Below, piece after piece: positions 9,528 to 17,695 of a DNA stretch of 64,000 nucleotides. The first letter of the stretch is position 1; each line of letters starts with the position of its first letter. This stretch comes from Methylohalomonas sp034521715 (GTDB taxonomy: Bacteria > Pseudomonadota > Gammaproteobacteria > Methylohalomonadales > Methylohalomonadaceae): NCBI GenBank assembly GCA_034521715.1, contig JAXHLY010000013.1, forward strand, positions 124,001 through 188,000, in the 5' to 3' direction. The notes beneath the pieces are model-generated. The model saw only the letters and a program-made list of their open reading frames with translations. It made no database searches and had not been told where the DNA came from. The translations under genes were made by a program, and so were the position numbers.

Positions 9528-10473
9528 GCGGTGCTACAAACTGCCCATACGCCCTGGGTCCTTCTCCCACGGCTATGGTGTCGGTCACCTCCAGGGTCTC
9601 GCTGTTGATCACGGCAATTGAATTGTCACCCCAGTTACTGACGTAAAGTGTTTTACCGTCGGGTAACAGATTAATGCCTTCAGGGTAGATGCCGACATCT
9701 ATCGTGGTGATCGTTTCCTGGGTTTCCAGATCGATGACGGATACGGAAGCCCCGCGCTGGTTGGTTACAAAAAGCCGGTTGATGCGCGGTACATGGACAC
9801 TGGCATAGGGGAACATGCCCACGGCGACCGTTGCGGTTACCCTGAATTCCCTGCTGTTGACAATGCTGACATCGCTACTCTGGACATTGGCGGTATAGAT
9901 CTGGCTGCCGTCATTGGCCACGCTGACGCCGAAAGGCGCCGTACCGACCTCAATCGTGGCCTCGACGCGATTGGTGTGCAAGTCGATTAGTGACAGGGTG
10001 TTGTCATCGCGATTGGCGACATACAGTGTGTGGCCATCGGGATGGACGGCGAGCCCAGAGGGTGAACGGCCGACTTCAATAGTGGTGATGCGTTCCAGCG
10101 TTCGTGTATCAACAACCTGCACGATATTCTCGTACCAGTCGGCAAGATAAAAGCGGTCGCCGTCGGGATGAATCGCGATGGCCACCGGTCCTTCGCCCGC
10201 CGGCAGCGTGTCGGTGACTTCAAGTCTTTCCCCGTCAATCACCGAGACGGTTTTATCTTCCGGATTGGTGATGAATATGCGGCTGTTATCCGGCATCGCG
10301 GCAACACCGGCCGGGCGTTTGCCGACGGTTATGGTCCTGACGACCTCGGCCGTGGTTGTGTCAATGACGGAGACACTGTTATCCAGCTGATTGGTAATAT
10401 AGGCGAATGGTTCGGCGTTGCAGACACCCGCGCCGAGCAGAAGGACGGTTATCAGTACGTATTTTGAAGACAT
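9523..10473 (-). CDS. YVTN-type beta-propeller protein, 316 aa
   Basis: Signal peptide (MSSKYVLITVLLLGAGVCNA), then seven blades with the V-I-D-T…V-x-x-T-I-x-V-G and Y-V-x-N-x-x-D-N-S/T motifs of the YncE/YVTN family. Such periplasmic propellers often sit next to PQQ-dependent alcohol oxidation genes. The next gene upstream on this strand is MxaD-like, which fits, but no dehydrogenase is in this window. Ligand unknown. Confidence 0.85.
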   Translation of the reverse strand: MSSKYVLITVLLLGAGVCNAEPFAYITNQLDNSVSVIDTTTAEVVRTITVGKRPAGVAAMPDNSRIFITNPEDKTVSVIDGERLEVTDTLPAGEGPVAIAIHPDGDRFYLADWYENIVQVVDTRTLERITTIEVGRSPSGLAVHPDGHTLYVANRDDNTLSLIDLHTNRVEATIEVGTAPFGVSVANDGSQIYTANVQSSDVSIVNSREFRVTATVAVGMFPYASVHVPRINRLFVTNQRGASVSVIDLETQETITTIDVGIYPEGINLLPDGKTLYVSNWGDNSIAVINSETLEVTDTIAVGEGPRAYGQFVAPR

Positions 10474-10484
10474 GACTGGAACAA

Positions 10485-10507
10485 AAGCCCGGCCCTCTCA
10501 GGGCCGG
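10485..10507 (-). terminator. Terminator after the MxaD-like gene
   Basis: Ten-bp GC-rich stem (10485-10494 with 10498-10507), 3-nt loop, then TTTTG on the minus strand. It separates the MxaD-like gene from the beta-propeller gene. Confidence 0.7.
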
Positions 10508-10522
10508 GCCTTGCCGTTGGCT

Positions 10523-11053
10523 TTACTGTTCGGCCAGTTCCTTGATTCTGGCCATGCCGGTGTCATAAATATTGGTAACTGCATCCATGGCAGCCTCATC
10601 GGAAAGCTCGGGTGGCGGGTCATTGTTCGGATAGGCGCGGTAGAAAAAGCCTTTCCAGTTCAAAACGGCACCGCCATTATCGCCGGCGCTGACGTCTATC
10701 GTTGATCCATAGGTTCCGACCGGCACCGCGTCATGGTTTGGCTCGGTGATCCGGTAGCCATAGCTCATGCCTTCGGGATCATGGTTCAGCAGTTCCTCGG
10801 TGAAGGATTCGCCATTAGCCAGGGTCAGCACGCGGGTAGTACCTTTTTCGGTACCGCCGCTGGTCTCGCATTTTTCAACAGCCGGGTGCCATTCCTGGAT
10901 GGCACAGAAGTCGGCGATCACCGCCCACACCTTGTCCGGGGACGCGTTGATCTCGATATCCTTGACGACCTTGAGACGGCTGGGACCATGGGCCGAGGCG
11001 AGGGCCGGGATCAGCAGCAGGCCGATCAATCCGAGTTTATACAGATTCCGCAT
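10523..11053 (-). CDS. SRPBCC-fold secreted protein, MxaD-like
   Basis: Signal peptide ending ALASAHG, then a START/SRPBCC helix-grip domain (VVKDIEINASPDKVWAVIAD; FCAIQEWHPAVEKCE), as in MxaD, a periplasmic protein that assists electron transfer from methanol dehydrogenase. The two Cys residues around WHPAVEKC are notable. Length (176 aa) fits. The role here is unproven because no mxa/xox dehydrogenase is in the window. The start at 11053 abuts the divergent DUF192 gene. Confidence 0.78.
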   Translation of the reverse strand: MRNLYKLGLIGLLLIPALASAHGPSRLKVVKDIEINASPDKVWAVIADFCAIQEWHPAVEKCETSGGTEKGTTRVLTLANGESFTEELLNHDPEGMSYGYRITEPNHDAVPVGTYGSTIDVSAGDNGGAVLNWKGFFYRAYPNNDPPPELSDEAAMDAVTNIYDTGMARIKELAEQ

Positions 11054-11124
11054 TGTTGTTATTCTCCATCTTGGGTTTCAGACAGCTTGCCGCCGGCAAC
11101 GGGTTGCCGGCAGGCGAAAGCGTA

Positions 11125-11676
11125 ATGTTAATCCCAGCGAGTCTCCGAGTCATGTCGAATCCGGGAATACGGGAAAGAATCAGTCCTCTCGGCCACCTGC
11201 ACCGCGGATGGCTGCTGCCGGGGTTGCTGCTGGCGGCCGTCAGCGGCTGTGTCACGGCGGCGGATTCCCCGGAACCGGAGCGGCAACCGCTCACCATCAG
11301 CATGGACGGGGTCAGTGATCTGCCTCTGCAGGTGGAAATCGCCGCGGATCCCACGGCCCGCCGGACCGGCCTGATGTTCCGCCATCACCTTCCGGCACGA
11401 ACCGGCATGCTGTTCGACTACCGGCAGGAACAGACGGTTCAGATGTGGATGAAAAATATGCTGATCCCGCTGGATATGCTGTTCATCGACGCCAATGGTC
11501 GTATCGTCCAGATCGTTGAAAACACCAGGCCCGGCTCCGAGGCGCTGATTGCCTCGGACAGGCCCGTTCGCGCGGTGCTGGAAATCAATGCCGGCAGCGT
11601 GGAACGACACGGTATCCGGGTGGGGAACCGTGTCAGGCACGCCATCTTCGACAACAGGCCTGCTGATTTGCAATGA
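11125..11676 (+). CDS. DUF192 family lipoprotein
   Basis: The family motif RRTGLMFRHHLPARTGMLFDY and the VQMWMKNMLIPLDMLFID stretch identify DUF192. A hydrophobic segment ending LLLAAVSGC is a lipobox, so the mature protein is probably lipid-anchored. The start is either 11125 or 11152; I take 11125 for its better-spaced purine-rich ribosome site. A longer frame reaching 11053 would overlap the divergent gene. Function unknown. Confidence 0.82.
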   Translation: MLIPASLRVMSNPGIRERISPLGHLHRGWLLPGLLLAAVSGCVTAADSPEPERQPLTISMDGVSDLPLQVEIAADPTARRTGLMFRHHLPARTGMLFDYRQEQTVQMWMKNMLIPLDMLFIDANGRIVQIVENTRPGSEALIASDRPVRAVLEINAGSVERHGIRVGNRVRHAIFDNRPADLQ

Positions 11677-11690
11677 CGATATTTCACCTC

Positions 11691-11742
11691 GTGGGATGGA
11701 CAGTCCGCGATTGAATGAGTTGCCGATATTATCGGCCCCACA
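11691..11742. repeat. REP-like element
   Basis: GTGGGA…GGACAGTCCGCGA…TGCCGATATTATCGGC…CCCCAC: a degenerate copy of the two-hairpin element seen elsewhere in this window. Confidence 0.6.
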
Positions 11743-11751
11743 GGGGCGTCG

Positions 11752-12123
11752 TCATTTACCTGCCAGCCGTTCCAGCACGCGGTCGTAATAATCACTGCGC
11801 AGCAGCATGCTGGCGCGTTCGCCGGATCGGGTGTCAAGCCGCGCCTGCAGGCAGTTCATCTTGCCGACGATACGCCGGCGTTCGATTTCGTCCTCCGTAC
11901 GCTGCAGTTCCGCCTCCAGGGCGTTGATGCTTTTGCGGTCGATAACAGCGGGCGGGGCGAAACCGGCATTGCGGAGGATTTTATGCGCCATGCGCAGGTG
12001 CTCGGGGACCAGGCTGTCGTCTTCGAATACCAGGCGCCGGCCTGCGCCCGGCAAATCGTCGAGCTCGCCATTCCTGACAGCCTGTTCTATGTGCTGCTCG
12101 GCCAGTTCGTCCAGTAACCACAT
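11752..12123 (-). CDS. DUF1992 (DnaJ C28-type) protein, 123 aa
   Basis: The conserved N-terminus (ELAEQHIEQAVRNGELDDLPGAGRRL, here cited only as the E-x-x-I…GELDDLPGAG core) and the PEHLRMAHKILRNAGFAPP block identify the DUF1992 domain. It is a soluble, helical protein of unknown function. It is divergent from the MerR gene, and the MerR-type palindrome lies between them. Confidence 0.82.
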   Translation of the reverse strand: MWLLDELAEQHIEQAVRNGELDDLPGAGRRLVFEDDSLVPEHLRMAHKILRNAGFAPPAVIDRKSINALEAELQRTEDEIERRRIVGKMNCLQARLDTRSGERASMLLRSDYYDRVLERLAGK

Positions 12124-12203
12124 TGCTCGCCCGTGGCTCGCGTGTTTTCGTTAAAGGCTCCCATGCCGCAGCGGGCAGGGCAAGAGATGTAACAAGGGTC
12201 TGA

Positions 12204-12223
12204 CCCTGTAGTAAACTACAGGG
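12204..12223. promoter_or_regulatory. MerR-type operator
   Basis: Perfect dyad CCCTGTAGT-AA-ACTACAGGG starting right after a -35-like CTGACC, 30 bp before the merR-like start. MerR regulators bind such dyads between -35 and -10. The -10 is weak, in keeping with an activator-dependent promoter. Confidence 0.75.
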
Positions 12224-12252
12224 CAGGACACTTGTCATCCGGAGGAATCGCA

Positions 12253-12684
12253 ATGACTGCGACACAGGGATTCACCATCGGCCAGGTTGCCCGGCAGGCG
12301 GGCATCGGCGTGGAAACCGTACGCTACTATGAGCGCGAGGGCCTGCTGCCGCCGCCGCCACGCAGCGCCAGCGGCTACCGGCATTATCCCGCCGACAGTG
12401 TCCGCCGCCTGGCATTCATCCGCCACGCCAAGGCGCTGGGTTTCTCGCTCGCCGATATCCGCGAGTTACTGACGCTCAGGGCCGAGCCGGGCGCCAGCAG
12501 CGTACCCGTCAGGCAGCTGGCGCAAGCCAGGCTGACGGAAATCAGGGAAAAAATTGCAGCATTGGAGAAAATGCAGCAGATACTTGGACACCTGGTTGAT
12601 GAATGTCCCGGTCATGTGCCGACGGCCGAATGCCCGATACTCGATGCCCTGGCGGAAACCGGCGACCGGCCGGATAATACCTGA
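12253..12684 (+). CDS. MerR family transcriptional regulator
   Basis: Helix-turn-helix with the hallmark TIGQVARQAGIGVETVRYYE and YEREGLLPPPPRSASGYRHY, then a coiled coil. It ends with C-P-G-H-V-P-T-A-E-C-P-I-L. The last two Cys match the metal loop of the MerR/CadR/ZntR group, but the first ligand Cys usually near residue 77 is replaced (AEPGASSVPV). The effector may therefore not be a heavy metal, or binding differs. GGAGGAA sits six bases before the ATG. It probably controls itself through the palindrome at 12204 and may control the divergent DUF1992 gene. Confidence 0.9.
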   Translation: MTATQGFTIGQVARQAGIGVETVRYYEREGLLPPPPRSASGYRHYPADSVRRLAFIRHAKALGFSLADIRELLTLRAEPGASSVPVRQLAQARLTEIREKIAALEKMQQILGHLVDECPGHVPTAECPILDALAETGDRPDNT

Positions 12685-12698
12685 GAGCCTGTACGGGT

Positions 12699-12714
12699 TG
12701 TGACGGCGGTCACA
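12699..12714. promoter_or_regulatory. CRP/Vfr-type box
   Basis: Exact TGTGA-N6-TCACA within a longer palindrome (TTGTGAC…GTCACAA), about 70 bp before the CigR-like gene. Confidence 0.55.
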
Positions 12715-12783
12715 ATAGCACCACGAATATTGCAACTAGTGCCGGTTTGCCGTTGTCTATAGGCTAATCTTCCTCAAAACCCC

Positions 12784-13221
12784 ATGAAAAAGGTAACCGC
12801 CATGCGCAGGGAAATGTTGTTCAGTCTGGCACTGGGCCTGATGTTTGCGGCCCCGATCACGGTACAGGCAGGCGATGTGGTCGATGAGATCGTCAAGGAG
12901 ACCGCCCGCAAGGTGTTTAGCGAGACCGAACGCCGCACTATCCGTGATTATTATGGCGACAGTCATGGCGGTCCCCGGGACAAGGGCAGGGGGCCGGGCA
13001 GGCACGGCAAGCTGCCGCCGGGACTGCAGATGCAGCTGGAAAAAAACGGCCGGCTGCCGCCGGGACTCGAGAAAAAGGCACTGCCGCCCGGCCTGGCGGG
13101 GCAGCTGCCGCCCACCCCGAAGGGTTACGAACGTGTTATCGTCGACTCCGATGTTGTACTGATCCATACCGCCAGCCAGATGATTGCCGATGTCATTAGC
13201 GACGTCGTTCTCGACCATTAA
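12784..13221 (+). CDS. CigR-like secreted protein, 145 aa
   Basis: Signal peptide (second ATG at 12802 gives MRREMLFSLALGLMFAAPI; either start is possible). The mature part carries the repeated K-L-P-P-G-L / R-L-P-P-G-L / A-L-P-P-G-L motifs typical of the CigR (anti-virulence regulator) and RcnB-like group, and a C-terminal VIVDSDVVLIHTASQMIAD. It is periplasmic. A CRP-type box lies upstream. The DUF1134 gene starts 25 bp downstream, so the two likely form an operon. Confidence 0.75.
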   Translation: MKKVTAMRREMLFSLALGLMFAAPITVQAGDVVDEIVKETARKVFSETERRTIRDYYGDSHGGPRDKGRGPGRHGKLPPGLQMQLEKNGRLPPGLEKKALPPGLAGQLPPTPKGYERVIVDSDVVLIHTASQMIADVISDVVLDH

Positions 13222-13246
13222 TCAAGACTCCCGGGGAGTGGAAACC

Positions 13247-13819
13247 ATGAATTGCCGCTTGCTGATAGCGCTGTTGTTTATCCTGTTGCAGCCGGCCGCC
13301 GTGTATGCCGAAGAGACAACGACCACTGAATCAAGCGAGACCTATTCCGAACAAAGCGTGCTGGATGACGCGGCGGATTTTTTCGGTGAGGGTGCCGAAG
13401 GCATCGGCGAGGTTATCTCCAAGGTTTTCGATGACCACGGCCGCCCGAATGCCATTATCAAGGGTACCGAGGCGAGTGGTGCCTTTGTTGTCGGTGCGCG
13501 TTACGGCGACGGCACCCTGCAGATGAAGGCAGGGCCCTCGGTCAAGGTGTTCTGGACGGGGCCTTCGGTTGGTTTCGATGCCGGCGGCAACCTGTCCAAG
13601 GTCTATGTACTGATTTATGATCTGCCGAATACCGACGCGATCTTCCAGCGCTTCCCCGCCGTGGACGGCAGTTTCTATTTTGTCGGTGGCGTCAGCGCCA
13701 ACTATCACCAGGCCGAAGGTATCAACCTGGCGCCGATTCGCCTGGGGGCCGGTTTCCGTGCCGGTGTCAATATCGGCTATATGCACTATACCCGCAAGAA
13801 GACCTGGAATCCGTTCTAG
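13247..13819 (+). CDS. DUF1134 (EipA-like) envelope protein
   Basis: Signal peptide (MNCRLLIALLFILLQPAAVYA) followed by the DUF1134 core: FVVGARYGDGTLQMK, VFWTGPSVGFDAGGN, VYVLIYDLPN and the C-terminal RLGAGFRAGVNIGY. EipA of alphaproteobacteria is a periplasmic beta-barrel envelope-integrity factor. GGGGAG precedes the ATG at 13247; an upstream in-frame ATG at 13184 would overlap the previous gene. 190 aa, as usual. Confidence 0.85.
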   Translation: MNCRLLIALLFILLQPAAVYAEETTTTESSETYSEQSVLDDAADFFGEGAEGIGEVISKVFDDHGRPNAIIKGTEASGAFVVGARYGDGTLQMKAGPSVKVFWTGPSVGFDAGGNLSKVYVLIYDLPNTDAIFQRFPAVDGSFYFVGGVSANYHQAEGINLAPIRLGAGFRAGVNIGYMHYTRKKTWNPF

Positions 13820-13942
13820 GCATTATCGCCGTACCTTCTGTTGCTGTCGCCCTGCCGACAACGGCATCGGCCGGCGCCTTTCCTGCCGTATTCAATAATG
13901 TTTGCCACCTGTTATGGTTCCATCCTGCGATCTGCGGCAGGC

Positions 13943-13956
13943 TTGATATGGATCAA
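13943..13956. promoter_or_regulatory. FNR/Anr box
   Basis: Exact TTGAT-N4-ATCAA, 67 bp upstream of the hsp20 start, where an FNR-type activator would sit. Suggests oxygen-responsive control of hsp20-dodecin. Confidence 0.6.
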
Positions 13957-14022
13957 AGCGTTCACTCACTAAAGGACTATGTTTATCAGAACAATTGATA
14001 ATTTGCCAATGGAGGCATAACC

Positions 14023-14463
14023 ATGAATATTACCCGCCATGATCCCTTTTCAATGCTCTCGGACGAGGTCAGCCGTAACCTGCTTTCCCGGTTCAGCCAG
14101 CTGGCTGGCGATCCGGAGGAAAGCGGTCTTGCCGCGGAGTGGGCGCCGGCCGTCGATATCAGTGAAGAGGAAGACAAGTATGTGGTGAGTGCCGATATTC
14201 CCGGCGTGGACCCGAAGGATATCGAAGTGACCGTGGACAACAACGTCCTGACTATCAGCGGCAAGCGTGAGTCGGAAAAACGCGAGGAACAGGAAGGATA
14301 TTGCCGTGTCGAACGCAGCAGCGGCCGGTTTTTCCGGCGCTTCGTACTGCCAGAAACAGTGGATGATTCCAGGGTTTCGGCCAAAAGCGGCAAAGGTGTG
14401 CTTAACATCACAATCCCCAAGTCCGAGAAACAGAAAGCAAAACGTATCAAGGTCAGCGACTGA
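14023..14463 (+). CDS. Small heat shock protein Hsp20
   Basis: An alpha-crystallin domain spans about residues 40-135 (PAVDISEEEDKYVVSADIPG; DIEVTVDNNVLTISGKRESE), with the conserved A-x-x-x-x-G-V-L-x-I-x-I-P-K at its end and a short C-terminal I-K-V. 146 aa is typical. It is an ATP-independent holdase chaperone. TGGAGG precedes the ATG. An FNR-type box upstream and the dodecin gene 52 bp downstream suggest one stress-responsive transcript ending at the 14816 terminator. Confidence 0.93.
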   Translation: MNITRHDPFSMLSDEVSRNLLSRFSQLAGDPEESGLAAEWAPAVDISEEEDKYVVSADIPGVDPKDIEVTVDNNVLTISGKRESEKREEQEGYCRVERSSGRFFRRFVLPETVDDSRVSAKSGKGVLNITIPKSEKQKAKRIKVSD

Positions 14464-14515
14464 CCCGTATGGATGACCCGATCGGTCGCTGGTAATAAAT
14501 TTCAAGGAGACAGCT

Positions 14516-14725
14516 ATGAGTCTGGCTAAAGTAAGTGAAGTCACATGTGAGTCGGAAAAAAGTTTTGAAGACGCGATTGCCAATGGCATCAAGGAAGCCA
14601 GTAAAACCGTACGCGACATCAAGAGCGCCTGGATTGCCGAGCAGAAGGTCATCGTCAAGAATGACAAAATCGTGGAATACCGTGTAACCATGCGCATCAC
14701 CTTTGTTTTACACAGGGATTCCTGA
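14516..14725 (+). CDS. Dodecin family flavoprotein
   Basis: 69 aa, with the dodecin pattern KVSEVTCESEKSFEDAI, the flavin-stacking Trp in IKSAWIAEQ, and the terminal YRVTMRITFVL strand. Dodecins are dodecameric flavin stores or buffers. AAGGAGA precedes the ATG. It follows hsp20 and ends before a strong terminator. Confidence 0.92.
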   Translation: MSLAKVSEVTCESEKSFEDAIANGIKEASKTVRDIKSAWIAEQKVIVKNDKIVEYRVTMRITFVLHRDS

Positions 14726-14815
14726 TACATGTAAAGATTTTGAATGGCCTGCGGAATATGCAGTTGGTATGAAGCGGGCTGGCGGTAACCAACCCTGAGT
14801 GGTTACCCTCCTGTG

Positions 14816-14844
14816 CACCGGTTCGAATAGAACCGGTGTTTTTT
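14816..14844 (+). terminator. Rho-independent terminator after dodecin
   Basis: Nine-bp stem CACCGGTTC/GAACCGGTG, 5-nt loop, then TTTTTT. A second hairpin (GGTAACCA…TGGTTACC, 14783-14806) lies just before it. Confidence 0.9.
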
Positions 14845-14979
14845 ATTTCGTTTCTGTTGAAACTCTCCTGAACGACGACCTGTACAAAGACTTTTGTCTT
14901 GTCCGGACGGTTCCGGTCCGGCTGCCGTGGTGGTTTCACGATCAATCCTCTGTAGAATATCGTGCTAGGATATTGATTC

Positions 14980-16002
14980 ATGAAACAGGCCCGTCACAGA
15001 TCAGCGCCGCCGCAGTTTGCCGCCATCCTGATAATTCTGATCGTATTCGCCGGCGGTCTGCTCTATTACATGCTGGCGATGCCCGGCAGCGTTCCCGGCA
15101 GTGACCTGCCGTCGCTTACCGCTTCTCAGATGGAGCAGCGCGACCGGCTGCGTTCCCATGTCGAACACCTCGCCGGAACCATCGGTAAACGCAACACCGA
15201 AAATCCCGGTACGCTGGCGCGCACGGTCGATTATCTGCAGGCTCAGCTCGAATCCATGGCGCTGATGCCGCACCGGCTGGAATACGAAACCGGGGAGTTC
15301 GGTTCATTCGTCAATCTCGAAACCGAGATTTACGGCACCACTCATGCCGATGAGATCCTTGTCATCGGCGCCCATTATGACACCGTCTGGCCGACGCCCG
15401 GTGCCGATGACAATGCCTCCGGCGTCGCCGTATTGCTCGAGATCGCCAGGCAGTTTGCCGGCCGGCGTTTCGATCGCACGCTGCGGCTGGTGGCATTTCC
15501 CAACGAGGAGTCGCCGCACTACGGCACCAGCCGCATGGGCAGCAAGGTCTATGCCCGGCGTGCCAGTGAACGGGGTGACAATATTATCGGCATGTTCTCG
15601 CTGGAGATGCTGGGTTATTACGACACTGCGCCCGGCAGTCAGGGTTTTCCGCGAGTCATCGAGCCGTTCTACCCCGACCGCGGGGATTTCGTCGCCTTTG
15701 TCGCCAACCTGGCTTCAGTGGGGCTTTTGCGCAATACAGTCGGCCGTTTCCGCGAGCATGCCTCGATACCATCCTATGGCCTGGCCGCGCCGGTAATGCT
15801 GGTCCCGGACATCCGCCGATCCGACCATGCCATGTTCTGGCCCCATGGCTATCCTGCCATCATGATTACCGATACCGCGGGCTTCCGGAACCCGCATTAT
15901 CACCGTCATACCGATGTACCGGACACCCTGGATTACGACCGCATGGTACTGGTAGTGGAGGGGCTCAGCCGGACATTTGCACAACTGGCGACTGTGGACT
16001 GA
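14980..16002 (+). CDS. M28 family zinc metallopeptidase
   Basis: An N-terminal signal anchor (residues 12-33) is followed by an aminopeptidase/glutaminyl-cyclase-like fold. Metal ligands are visible: GAHYDTVW (His132), GADDNASG (Asp142/143), and the catalytic Glu pair in FPNEESP (176/177). A late His (NPHYHRHTDVPDT) is also present. 340 aa. It probably cleaves peptides outside the cytoplasmic membrane. The substrate is unknown. Confidence 0.86.
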   Translation: MKQARHRSAPPQFAAILIILIVFAGGLLYYMLAMPGSVPGSDLPSLTASQMEQRDRLRSHVEHLAGTIGKRNTENPGTLARTVDYLQAQLESMALMPHRLEYETGEFGSFVNLETEIYGTTHADEILVIGAHYDTVWPTPGADDNASGVAVLLEIARQFAGRRFDRTLRLVAFPNEESPHYGTSRMGSKVYARRASERGDNIIGMFSLEMLGYYDTAPGSQGFPRVIEPFYPDRGDFVAFVANLASVGLLRNTVGRFREHASIPSYGLAAPVMLVPDIRRSDHAMFWPHGYPAIMITDTAGFRNPHYHRHTDVPDTLDYDRMVLVVEGLSRTFAQLATVD

Positions 16003-16109
16003 GTTGTCGCCGTACGCCGATTCCATTAATGTGAGCGCCTTTCCTAGGCGGGACAACTACCGGTTCTGACGGCCGCGAGGCCACAACAACAAGCCTTCTA
16101 GATACACCC

Positions 16110-17306
16110 ATGAAAAAAATCGTTATCGCCCCTGATTCATTCAAGGAAAACCTGACTTCCCTGCAGGTTGCCGCAGCGATCGAGGAAGGTATCCGCCGCG
16201 TATTGCCGGATGTGGAATGCATCAAGGTACCGATGGCGGACGGCGGCGAGGGCACGGTGCAGTCACTGGTTGACGCCGTCGGCGGCAAGTTCATCCGCAA
16301 GCAGGTGCAGGGTCCGCTGGGTAACAAAAAGGTGAAGGCCCGTTACGGTCTGCTCGCCGACGGCGACGGCGCGGTGATTGAAATGGCCGAGGCCTCGGGC
16401 CTGCCGCTGGTCGCGGCCGGCAAGCGTAACCCCCTGAAGGCAACGACCTACGGCACCGGCGAACTGATCATGGATGCCATCGATCATGGCGCCCGCAATA
16501 TCATTATCGGTATCGGTGGCTCGGCGACCGTTGACGGCGGCGCCGGCATGGCGCAGGCGCTGGGTGTGCGGTTTCGAGATAAAAATGGCCGTGTTCTCAA
16601 GAGCCACGCCGGCGGAGGCATGCTGAACAAGATTGAATCCATCGACATGGAACATGTCGATCCGCGGCTGCGCAAGACCAAGATCATTATCGCCAGCGAT
16701 GTCGACAATCCCCTGGTCGGCGCCAAGGGCGCCGCGCATGTATTCGGACCGCAGAAGGGTGCGACGCCGGCCATGGTCAAGACCCTGGACAGCAACCTCA
16801 GGCATTTCGGCAAGGTCATCAAGCGCGATCTCGGTATCGGCGTCAATGACATGAAAGGCGCCGGCGCCGCCGGCGGTCTCGGTGCCGGCCTGGTGGCGTT
16901 TACCAATGCCAAACTGCAAAGCGGCATCGACATTATCGTCAAGGCTACCGGCCTCGAGGAATATCTCAGGGGGGCGGACCTGGCGATTAGCGGTGAAGGC
17001 CGTGTTGATTCCCAGACCGCCTTCGGCAAGACGCCGGCGGGTGTGGCCAAGGCGGCGAAGAAGGCCAGGGTACCGGTGATAGCCATAGGTGGCGGCCTCG
17101 CCGACGATGCACGCGATGTCTTCGAACATGGTATTCACGGTCTTGAAAGTGCCGCTGCGCGTGACATGTCGCTCGAGGAAGCCATCAGACTCTCGCGGCC
17201 GCATCTTGCCAACGCGGCCGAGCGCGCCATTCGCATGATCCTGCTGGGGCGGGATATGGAGAAGGATCGCACGCGCAAACGCAATTCGAAAAAGAAACGG
17301 GGGTAA
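16110..17306 (+). CDS. glxK: Glycerate 2-kinase (GlxK/GarK family)
   Basis: The N-terminus KIVIAPDSFKENLTSLQVA, the VPMADGGEGTVQSL block and IIIGIGGSATVDGGAGMAQA identify the class of glycerate kinases that make 2-phosphoglycerate. Another conserved block is ISGEGRVDSQTAFGKTP. It links glyoxylate/glycerate metabolism to glycolysis. The 398-aa length includes a short basic tail (KDRTRKRNSKKKRG) not usual for the family. Confidence 0.92.
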   Translation: MKKIVIAPDSFKENLTSLQVAAAIEEGIRRVLPDVECIKVPMADGGEGTVQSLVDAVGGKFIRKQVQGPLGNKKVKARYGLLADGDGAVIEMAEASGLPLVAAGKRNPLKATTYGTGELIMDAIDHGARNIIIGIGGSATVDGGAGMAQALGVRFRDKNGRVLKSHAGGGMLNKIESIDMEHVDPRLRKTKIIIASDVDNPLVGAKGAAHVFGPQKGATPAMVKTLDSNLRHFGKVIKRDLGIGVNDMKGAGAAGGLGAGLVAFTNAKLQSGIDIIVKATGLEEYLRGADLAISGEGRVDSQTAFGKTPAGVAKAAKKARVPVIAIGGGLADDARDVFEHGIHGLESAAARDMSLEEAIRLSRPHLANAAERAIRMILLGRDMEKDRTRKRNSKKKRG

Positions 17307-17595
17307 AGTTTATTAGTTAATTGGTTAGCTGGTTAACTGGTGATTAGCAAGGTTGATCTTCTGTGGGAGCGGATTGCAATCCGCGAACCCTTCAGTGATA
17401 AAATTCGCCGACGAAGTCGGCTCCTACAGGTGGGGTTATTGGCGACGTCAAATCCGGACGTAGGAGCGCAGTTTACTGCGCGAAGAACCGGTCGCCGGCT
17501 GCCGACGTGGTTTCCTGGTTATTAGTTAATTGGTTCAATGGTTATTGAAATTGAATTTTTTCTTGACACTGGAACAACGGCGGTCACGCTTTTTT
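17307..17595. repeat. Intergenic repeat region upstream of avtA
   Basis: No gene seen. It holds TTAATTGGTTAGCTGG-type words (17311-17340), a REP-like element at 17362-17428 (TGTGGGAGC…GGCTCCTACA), a half element at 17460-17485 (GTAGGAGCGCAGTTTACTGC), and a further TTAATTGGTT word near 17523. Confidence 0.7.
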
Positions 17596-17675
17596 AATCA
17601 ACCAATCAACCAATCAACCAATCAACCAATCAACCAATCAACCAATCAACCAATCAACCAATCAACCAATCAACC
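17596..17675. repeat. Ten tandem AATCAACC units
   Basis: Exact 8-bp repeat ten times (80 bp), followed by degenerate units up to about 17690. It ends about six bases before the avtA start codon and occupies the place where a ribosome site would be. Confidence 0.9.
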
Positions 17676-17695
17676 AACCACCAATCACCAACGTC

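Noticed and set aside
16263..17204. 313-codon minus-strand frame
   Set aside because: Antisense of the glycerate kinase gene.
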